Source: Bacillota bacterium (GTDB lineage: Bacteria; Bacillota; Clostridia; Acetivibrionales; DSM-1351). From it: DNA of 38,923 nt. The stretch is from the NCBI GenBank assembly GCA_023397905.1, contig JAEWSZ010000217.1:1-38923 (forward strand). Reading direction: 5' to 3'. Below the pieces are notes generated by a model. That model was not told the origin of the DNA. It made no database searches and was given only the letters and a program-made list of their open reading frames with translations. Below, piece after piece: positions 32,945 to 38,923 of the stretch. Each line of letters starts with the position of its first letter. Position 1 is the first letter of the stretch. Made by a program: the position numbers and the translations under genes.

Positions 32945-34615
32945 ATGAAAAGTAATTGGTCTAAAATTTGTTCTGTAATTATTTTAGTAACAATGATTAT
33001 TTCTCTTGCTGCTTGTGGAAGTAACAATGGCCAAAACGCTGCTGATACAACAGGTACAAACAGTGCTGATGGCAGTTCGGCAAGTGTGGATGCATCATGG
33101 GAGAAATATAAAGGAACTACGCTTACTTATTGGCATCCATTTACTTCAACTTATATAAAATCAATAGACGAAAACAGAGTAATGCAGGAAATGGAGAAGA
33201 TAACGGGTATAAAAATAGAATTCACAACACCGCCGGCAGGTCAGGAGGATGAGGCTTTTAACTTAATGATTGCTTCCGGAGAATATCCCGATTTAATCGG
33301 TAACAGAAACTACAGAGGCGGAGGACTTCAGGCGGTTAAAGACGGTGTGTACGTGAAATTAAACGATTACATGGAAAAGTATGCTCCAAACTACATGTCA
33401 GTTTTAAACTTAAAGCCTGATATTGCCAGACAGGCAAAGGAGGATGACGGCACTATCTGGAGTTTTAAAATATTCCAGATAGATGATGAGCCTTCATGGG
33501 CCGGTCCGGTTATCAGACAGGATTATCTTGACCAACTGGGTCTTCAGATGCCCGAGACAATTGATGAATGGCACAATGTTCTTACGGCTTTTAAAGGAAG
33601 CGATAAAGTAGAGATACCCATGTTGCTTCCAATAAATAAATTTTCTTCATCTGAGGTTTTTGCCGGAACATACGGGGCTTCCACCACACAATTCCTCAAC
33701 AAAGACGGTACCGTTGTTTATGGTCCGATTCAACCCGGCTATAAAGATTTTCTTACCTTGATGAATCAGTGGTATAAGGAAGGCCTTATTGACAAGGATT
33801 TTGCAACACGTGACGATAAAAGCCTGGATGCCCAGATTACTTCCGGCAAAGCAGGGGCTTCAGCTATCACTTTCTACGGAAGTTTCGGCCCTTATTCAAA
33901 TGCGGCAAAGGCTACGGATCCAAACTATAAACTGGCGGCTGCCCCGTATCCGGTAATCAATAAGGGTGACGATGTATCAAAGGCACTGCATGTAGCAAAT
34001 AAGAACTGGAACTCAAAGGATAATGACCTTGCTGTCAGCACTTCCTGCAAAAATATTGAAGCGGCGGTAAAATGGATAGATTACAGGTATTCTGATGAAG
34101 GATTTATGCTGTTTAACTACGGAATCGAAGGAGAGGGATACAATTGGGCTGACGGAGCTCTAGACAAAAAGTATGGGCCTACCTTCTTCCCAACCGGATT
34201 ACAGGAAAAGATTAAGACGCAGCATCCGGAATTTGCGGATTTACTGACGAAAAATCCTGATGGGGTTGATTTTGATACTGCTAAAGATAAATATAAAGGC
34301 TATTATGTTGCTCAGCTGAGAAATCCGTTGGCAATTATAATATCCGATGATGTAGCCAGTGCAATGGATGTATGGAGCAAACCGGGCAAGGATTATATAA
34401 TGCCTCCCCTCTCACAGACAGAAGCAGAGTCACAGACTGATGCGGAAATTTCCAACCAGGTAAACAGCTACAGAGATGAAATGACCTTAAAGTTTATTAT
34501 GGGTGTGGAGCCAATCAGCAATTTTGATAAGTATGTCGAACAAATTAAGTCCTTAGGCATAGATAAACTCATAAAGGTTAAACAGGATCAGCTGGACAGG
34601 TATTTGAAGAGATAG
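32945..34615 (+). CDS. Large substrate-binding lipoprotein of an LplA/YtcQ-type importer (locus C)
   Basis: 556 residues, the long form typical of the LplA/YtcQ group. The signal peptide ends in SLAAC with lipid-modified Cys24, followed by an Asn/Ala/Ser-rich linker. Mature-domain features are TLTYWHPFTSTYIKSIDENR, FNLMIASGEYPDLIGNRNYR and WIDYRYSDEGFMLFNYGIEG, which recur in this family. GGAGG precedes the ATG. It delivers an oligosaccharide to the permeases encoded at 34716 and 35658. The GH116 gene downstream suggests a beta-glucoside or beta-xyloside ligand, which is inference. Confidence 0.93.
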   Translation: MKSNWSKICSVIILVTMIISLAACGSNNGQNAADTTGTNSADGSSASVDASWEKYKGTTLTYWHPFTSTYIKSIDENRVMQEMEKITGIKIEFTTPPAGQEDEAFNLMIASGEYPDLIGNRNYRGGGLQAVKDGVYVKLNDYMEKYAPNYMSVLNLKPDIARQAKEDDGTIWSFKIFQIDDEPSWAGPVIRQDYLDQLGLQMPETIDEWHNVLTAFKGSDKVEIPMLLPINKFSSSEVFAGTYGASTTQFLNKDGTVVYGPIQPGYKDFLTLMNQWYKEGLIDKDFATRDDKSLDAQITSGKAGASAITFYGSFGPYSNAAKATDPNYKLAAAPYPVINKGDDVSKALHVANKNWNSKDNDLAVSTSCKNIEAAVKWIDYRYSDEGFMLFNYGIEGEGYNWADGALDKKYGPTFFPTGLQEKIKTQHPEFADLLTKNPDGVDFDTAKDKYKGYYVAQLRNPLAIIISDDVASAMDVWSKPGKDYIMPPLSQTEAESQTDAEISNQVNSYRDEMTLKFIMGVEPISNFDKYVEQIKSLGIDKLIKVKQDQLDRYLKR

Positions 34616-34648
34616 TGCTTCGGAAGAATTGCGGCATATACCGGGAGC

Positions 34649-34685
34649 ATACAGGAGGATATCTTTCGGGGTATCCTTTCTGTAT
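34649..34685 (+). promoter_or_regulatory. Intercistronic hairpin between binding protein and first permease (locus C)
   Basis: ATACAG and CTGTAT plus AGGATA and TATCCT form a 12-bp stem with a small internal loop and a 10-base apical loop, 33 bases after the binding-protein stop. There is no U-tract. Its position matches the hairpins at 4318 and 17005 in the other two loci. Confidence 0.6.
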
Positions 34686-34715
34686 AGCATATTCATTGGG
34701 AGAGGATGGTTTCTT

Positions 34716-35645
34716 TTGAAGGAAATAACGCAGAACTCAAAAAGAGGTATTATCAGGTCTGACATAAAAAGAAACAAATATATATATTTAATGGTTTTGG
34801 CGGTTGTTGTATGGTACGGAATATTTTGCTATGCGCCTATGTATGGGGCGGTGATCGCTTTTAAGAACTATTCCATCGGGCGGGGCATTTGGAACAGTCC
34901 CTGGGTGGGCTTGCACAATTTCGAAGCCTTTTTTAAGGATGTTAATTTCTGGCGTGTTATTAAAAATACTTTTCTGATTAACATATATGATATCATATGG
35001 GGATTTCCTGCCCCAATAATACTGGCATTACTTCTGAATGAAGTCAGGAACAGGTATTTTAAAAAGACAGTTCAGACGCTGACATATTTGCCTTATTTTA
35101 TATCGCTGGTTGTAGTATGCGGAATAGTCATTGATTTTACATCAACAAACGGTCTGATCAGTCAACTCCTTTCAAATTTTGGCATTGAAAAAACAAATCT
35201 GTTAAGCAAAAGCGGAATGTTCAGAACAATATTCATTGGCAGCGGGATATGGCAGGGCGTGGGCTGGGGAAGCATAATATACCTGGCCACGTTAACCAAT
35301 ATTGATCCGGGGCTTTATGAGGCGGCTGTAATTGATGGGGCGGGAAAGTGGAAACAATTGCTTCATATCACCCTGCCGGGTCTTCAATCTACAATTATAA
35401 TCCTTTTGATACTCAGGATTGGTTCCATTATGAGCGTAGGCTTTGAGAAAATTATCCTGCTTTACAATCCTCTTACTTACGAGACTGCAGACGTGATATC
35501 GTCATATGTGTACCGGAGAGGACTTGTAAATGCGGACTACAGCTACAGTACGGCAATTGGCCTCCTTAACTCGGTACTGAATCTTGTTTTCTTGACGACG
35601 GCCAACTGGGTATCAAAAAAATATACGGAAAATAGTTTATGGTAG
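34716..35645 (+). CDS. LplB-type sugar ABC transporter permease (locus C)
   Basis: 309 residues from the TTG at 34716. GGGAGAGGATGG ends six bases before it. An in-frame ATG at 34629 would add 29 residues encoded by the intercistronic hairpin and lacks a ribosome site. The protein has six hydrophobic segments. PMYGAVIAFKNYSIGRGIW and SPWVGLHNFEAFF are signatures of the LplB/YteP branch. The EAA motif is LYEAAVIDGAGKWKQLLHIT. It pairs with the permease starting 12 bases after its stop. No ATPase gene lies in the window. Confidence 0.92.
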   Translation: MKEITQNSKRGIIRSDIKRNKYIYLMVLAVVVWYGIFCYAPMYGAVIAFKNYSIGRGIWNSPWVGLHNFEAFFKDVNFWRVIKNTFLINIYDIIWGFPAPIILALLLNEVRNRYFKKTVQTLTYLPYFISLVVVCGIVIDFTSTNGLISQLLSNFGIEKTNLLSKSGMFRTIFIGSGIWQGVGWGSIIYLATLTNIDPGLYEAAVIDGAGKWKQLLHITLPGLQSTIIILLILRIGSIMSVGFEKIILLYNPLTYETADVISSYVYRRGLVNADYSYSTAIGLLNSVLNLVFLTTANWVSKKYTENSLW

Positions 35646-35657
35646 AGGAGGAGTATA

Positions 35658-36548
35658 ATGGTTAATAAACTTTCAAACAGCGAAAAAGTATTTCATTTTT
35701 TTAATACGGTTTTTTTGTCAGTACTTACTTTAGTATGTATGTATCCTATACTATATGTCATTTTTGCTTCAATAAGTGATCCGAATCTGCTAATGCAGCA
35801 TGAGGGGCCGCTGCTGTTACCTCTGGGCTTTACATTAAAGGGATACTCTCTTGTGCTGGACAATCCAAATATAGGAGTTGGATTTTACAATACTATCTTT
35901 TACGTTGTAATAGGAACTTTTATCAGCATGCTTCTGACTTGTTTCGGCGCATATGCCCTATCCAGAAAACAGGTTTATTTTGCAAAGCACATATTGATTT
36001 TAATTACAATAACAATGTTTTTCAGCGGAGGACTTATTCCATTTTACATGACAGTCAAGGGCCTGGGGATGTACAATACCCGTTGGGCCGTTATTATCCC
36101 CAGCGCCGTAAGCACCTGGAACCTGATAGTAATGAGGACATCATTTATGGATATCCCCGCCAGCTTTGAAGAGTCTGCGAGAATAGACGGGGCAAATGAT
36201 TTCACCATTCTTTTCAGGGTCATACTCCCTGTGTCCAAAGCAATAATGGCGGTTATGGTATTATTTTATGCCGTGGGGATGTGGAATTCCTGGTTCAATG
36301 CGGCCATATTCCTTAATGACAGGAAGTATTATCCCATCCAGCTGATCCTCAGAGAAATACTGATCCAGGGTGACAAGGGGAATATGCTTCAGGTGGCAAA
36401 CGGAATCAGCGCCCAGTCCCAGAATATGTACCGGCAGCTTATACAATATACGACTATTGTTATAGCCACAGTACCGATTCTGTTTGTATACCCGTTTTTA
36501 CAAAAATATTTTGTTAAGGGTGTAATGGTGGGTTCATTAAAAGGCTAA
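35658..36548 (+). CDS. LplC-type sugar ABC transporter permease (locus C)
   Basis: 296 residues, preceded by GAGGAGG. The N-terminal helix leads into YPILYVIFASISDPNLLMQ and a periplasmic LPLGFTLKGYSLVL, typical of the LplC/YtcP branch. The coupling loop FEESARIDGANDFTILFRVI has Glu-Ser in place of the usual Ala-Ala. The C-terminus FLQKYFVKGVMVGSLKG is the standard subfamily ending. It is the second transmembrane subunit of importer C and is followed after 24 bases by the GH116 gene. Confidence 0.92.
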   Translation: MVNKLSNSEKVFHFFNTVFLSVLTLVCMYPILYVIFASISDPNLLMQHEGPLLLPLGFTLKGYSLVLDNPNIGVGFYNTIFYVVIGTFISMLLTCFGAYALSRKQVYFAKHILILITITMFFSGGLIPFYMTVKGLGMYNTRWAVIIPSAVSTWNLIVMRTSFMDIPASFEESARIDGANDFTILFRVILPVSKAIMAVMVLFYAVGMWNSWFNAAIFLNDRKYYPIQLILREILIQGDKGNMLQVANGISAQSQNMYRQLIQYTTIVIATVPILFVYPFLQKYFVKGVMVGSLKG

Positions 36549-36572
36549 TGGCAAAAGGGGGCAATCGGAATT

Positions 36573-38923
36573 ATGGAAACAATTGTTGATAAGAAAGTTC
36601 AGCAGAATGGAATGGCCCTGGGCGGAATTGGAACAGGAACGGTAGAAATTAATCAAAACGGGACATTGACGGATTGGAATATATTCAACCTGGGAAAATG
36701 GGCCAGTCAGGATAAAAAGAAACAGCTTGAAGATCTATACGATTACGGTAGGAATGTGCTGCCATTTTATATAAGAACCAGACAGGGAGAGGATCTGCCC
36801 AAGATAAGAAAATTATCCCACGATACGGACATGGGAGAATTCCGCTCCATAATGTATTCGTGGCATAAAGAGGTAAGGGAAATACACTATAATGCATCCT
36901 TTCCTGGTTGTGAACTAAGTTACATTGATGACAGCCTTCCTGTTAAAATCCGCTCTGAATTTTGTTCGCCTTTCGTTCCTTTGGAATCAAGGCTGAGCGG
37001 AACACCGGGCTTCTTTGCAACTTTTTTTATAGAAAATACCACCGGGCAGGATGTTGAGGTTTCATTGCTGGGAAAACTAAAAAATCCTGTTAACAGAGGG
37101 CTGAAAAATAGACAGTTGAGAAATATGATTCAAGAAAGTGAAGGACATATCAGATTACTGATGAAAAGTGATAAAACTGATTCAAACCGGCAGAACGGCA
37201 GTATGAGTTTTTCTGTCAGCGGCGGAGAAACAAGTTTTATTCGGAGTGATTTCTCACAATACTTTGCAAATTATGTGCTAAACAGTGATTTTGGGGTCAC
37301 TGAAGAATCGTATCTGTTTGACTTCAGGGACAGCGGCAGGCTGCCAAACCTGGGAAATGAGACATTGCCGGAATATATTCTTAACCTTGGAGATGAGCAG
37401 CTGGAGCTTTTTAATGATGTGCAGGCGGATGACCTCATGGGACAACTGCTCAATATGGCCAGCGTAAATCATTCCTACCGGCGTATACTTGATGTCAGTC
37501 AGGATATACTTTCAGACCGGAAAGAAAAAATTAAATTCATACGTTCGATTATAAAGCAAATGAACAGCATGTTAACCGATGATGAAGGACAGGAGGCATG
37601 GGGAGATGCCGCATTGTGTTCAAAATTCACATTAAGTCCGGGCGAAAAAAAGAAAGTTCAATTTATTGTGTCCTGGCACTTCCCGAACCATTACAGTGAC
37701 CTGGACCGTTTTGTGGGGCATATGTATTCCAACTTGTTCAACCATGCCGGAGAAGTTAATGATTTTATGCATGAACATTCCGACGATATTTTAAATAAAG
37801 TTAAGAGATTCTCCAAGGAGTTGAGGTACACGGATACAAGCCTCTCTTTTGCAGATAACTGGACCAACCAGCTAAATACGCTGCTAAAGTGCTCCTGGTG
37901 GTCTGAAGAAGGGGACTTTGCCCTTTGGGAGGGCTATGGCAGCTGCGGTTTTCATACAACCGATATTACCTATCAAGGTTCATTTAATATTCTGGCGCTT
38001 TTTCCGGAGCTGCAGCTCAGGCAGATGGAGATGGGGGCAAGGTTCCAAAGAAAAGACGGAAGAGTTCACCATTTTTTTACTCCTGACTTTTACTCCGTGG
38101 ATGATGGCTTTGACCGGGTGGACATGAATCCTCAGTTTGTTCTCCTGGTTTGCCGTGATTATCTCTGGACAGGCGACGCCGGATATTTAAAAAGATTATG
38201 GCCTCATGTGGTAAAGGCCATGGACAACATAGAAAAACTGGATGGCAATGGGGACTGTCTGCCTGACAGTGAGACAAAAAGAAATACCTATGACGCATGG
38301 CATTTTAAAGGGACCCCGTCATATATAGCAAGCTTGTGGCTGGCGGCGGTACTTGCGGCCTCGCGAATGGCGGATGATTTGGGCGAGCATGGACTTAAAT
38401 TAAAATGGCAGGCCATATTTGAAAAAGGCAAAGAAAGCTTTATAAACAAGCAGTGGAATAAAGAGTATTTCAGCCTGTGGGTGGACGGTGAAACAAGAGA
38501 TGAGTGCTGCATGGCAGACCAGATCGACGGACAATGGTATGCACAGCTTTTAGGATTGGGGAATTTCATTCCTGAGGAACATATAAAGGGTGCTTTAAAA
38601 TCCATATTTAAATACAATTACCATCCGGAGACCGGACTGATTAATGCCGTCTACCCCAAAGATACCAAACCGACTATTTACACCTATCAGAATGTTCAGG
38701 CCCTGGCCAACTGGTCGGGTATAGAGTTTGCCTTTGCCTCATCACTGCTGGAAAACGGGATGGTCGAAGAGGCAATGGAGCTATCCGGGAATATTGACCA
38801 AAGGCATTTCCTGGCGGGAAGAATTTTTAATCACGAAGAGTGCGGAGAGCATTATTACAGGGCAATGTCAAGCTGGTCGCTTTTGCTGTCGGCGTCAGGC
38901 TTTAAGCTGGATGTTCCCAGGGG
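36573..38923 (+). CDS. GH116 family glycosidase (partial, 3' end off window)
   Basis: The frame is open for 783 codons from the ATG at 36573, after AAGGGGG, to the window edge. The N-terminal beta domain (GMALGGIGTGTVEIN, WNIFNLGKW) matches the GBA2 N-terminal region. The (alpha/alpha)6 catalytic domain starts after about residue 400. E453 in FALWEGYGSCGFHTTDITYQ is the probable nucleophile and D574 in NTYDAWHFKGTPSY the probable acid/base; their 121-residue spacing resembles Sulfolobus SSO1353 as I recall it (E335, D462). Residues about 265-330 are a helical, charged insertion. No signal peptide is present. Family knowledge: GH116 enzymes are beta-glucosidases, beta-xylosidases or glucosylceramidases. 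Here it probably cleaves the oligosaccharide imported by locus C. Confidence 0.85.
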   Translation, partial: METIVDKKVQQNGMALGGIGTGTVEINQNGTLTDWNIFNLGKWASQDKKKQLEDLYDYGRNVLPFYIRTRQGEDLPKIRKLSHDTDMGEFRSIMYSWHKEVREIHYNASFPGCELSYIDDSLPVKIRSEFCSPFVPLESRLSGTPGFFATFFIENTTGQDVEVSLLGKLKNPVNRGLKNRQLRNMIQESEGHIRLLMKSDKTDSNRQNGSMSFSVSGGETSFIRSDFSQYFANYVLNSDFGVTEESYLFDFRDSGRLPNLGNETLPEYILNLGDEQLELFNDVQADDLMGQLLNMASVNHSYRRILDVSQDILSDRKEKIKFIRSIIKQMNSMLTDDEGQEAWGDAALCSKFTLSPGEKKKVQFIVSWHFPNHYSDLDRFVGHMYSNLFNHAGEVNDFMHEHSDDILNKVKRFSKELRYTDTSLSFADNWTNQLNTLLKCSWWSEEGDFALWEGYGSCGFHTTDITYQGSFNILALFPELQLRQMEMGARFQRKDGRVHHFFTPDFYSVDDGFDRVDMNPQFVLLVCRDYLWTGDAGYLKRLWPHVVKAMDNIEKLDGNGDCLPDSETKRNTYDAWHFKGTPSYIASLWLAAVLAASRMADDLGEHGLKLKWQAIFEKGKESFINKQWNKEYFSLWVDGETRDECCMADQIDGQWYAQLLGLGNFIPEEHIKGALKSIFKYNYHPETGLINAVYPKDTKPTIYTYQNVQALANWSGIEFAFASSLLENGMVEEAMELSGNIDQRHFLAGRIFNHEECGEHYYRAMSSWSLLLSASGFKLDVPR

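Noticed and set aside
34629..34715. N-terminal extension of the locus C first permease from the ATG at 34629
   Set aside because: The extra codons fall on the intercistronic hairpin, no ribosome site precedes that ATG, and the family-like N-terminus begins at the TTG at 34716.
1..38923. Mobile elements, phage genes, CRISPR arrays, toxin-antitoxin or defence systems
   Set aside because: No transposase, integrase, regular spaced repeat or defence-type protein was found on reading the ORFs and intergenic regions on both strands.

Overview
The window reads as chromosomal DNA of an anaerobic, plant-polysaccharide-degrading Clostridia-type Firmicute, perhaps a Ruminiclostridium-like lineage. The genus is inference, not something the sequence proves. 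The grounds are A+T-leaning intergenic DNA, strong GGAGG-type ribosome sites with occasional TTG/GTG starts, a clostridial-type Rex repressor, a CsaB-type pyruvyl transferase, YesM/YesN-type two-component regulators, and three complete CUT1 carbohydrate importers next to intracellular glycosidases. No insertion sequence, phage gene, CRISPR array, tRNA or rRNA was seen.

Layout. (1) 1-1408, minus: 5' part of a glycosyltransferase-CsaB fusion for cell-wall polymer synthesis. (2) 1715-11133, plus: sugar locus A, with a LacI regulator, binding lipoprotein, two permeases, a glycosidase-like protein, a D-lyxose isomerase-type cupin, a zinc dehydrogenase and a TIM-barrel sugar epimerase. (3) 11374-12012: redox repressor Rex. 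(4) 12098-23797: sugar locus B, with a divergent histidine kinase/response regulator pair, binding lipoprotein, two permeases, two tandem SDR proteins (one lacking key motifs), a Gfo/Idh/MocA oxidoreductase and a GH127 beta-L-arabinofuranosidase. (5) 23872-25981, minus: tyrA and DAHP synthase, with a structured leader. (6) 26838-28922: an EF-G-like GTPase behind a long leader that can fold into a branched RNA. (7) 29252-30235: a compact zinc dehydrogenase. (8) 30366 to the right edge: sugar locus C, with a membrane-anchored AraC regulator, a large binding lipoprotein, LplB/LplC-type permeases and a GH116 glycosidase cut by the window end.

How it works together. Each sugar locus imports an oligosaccharide or rare sugar through a lipoprotein plus two permeases and appears to hydrolyse it inside the cell, because no glycosidase here has a signal peptide. 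None of the three importers has its own ATPase gene, so a shared MsmK/MsiK-type ATPase elsewhere is the likely energiser. Each locus has a different control mode: a cytoplasmic LacI sensor, a two-component system, and a one-component membrane AraC. In all three loci a hairpin lies between the binding-protein gene and the first permease gene.

Most noteworthy: the branched RNA candidate at 26536-26688, matching LacI operator candidates at 1562-1573 and 2770-2781, the active/degenerate SDR pair, the rare-sugar gene set of locus A, and the GT4-CsaB fusion. All calls come from reading the sequence; no database search was run.
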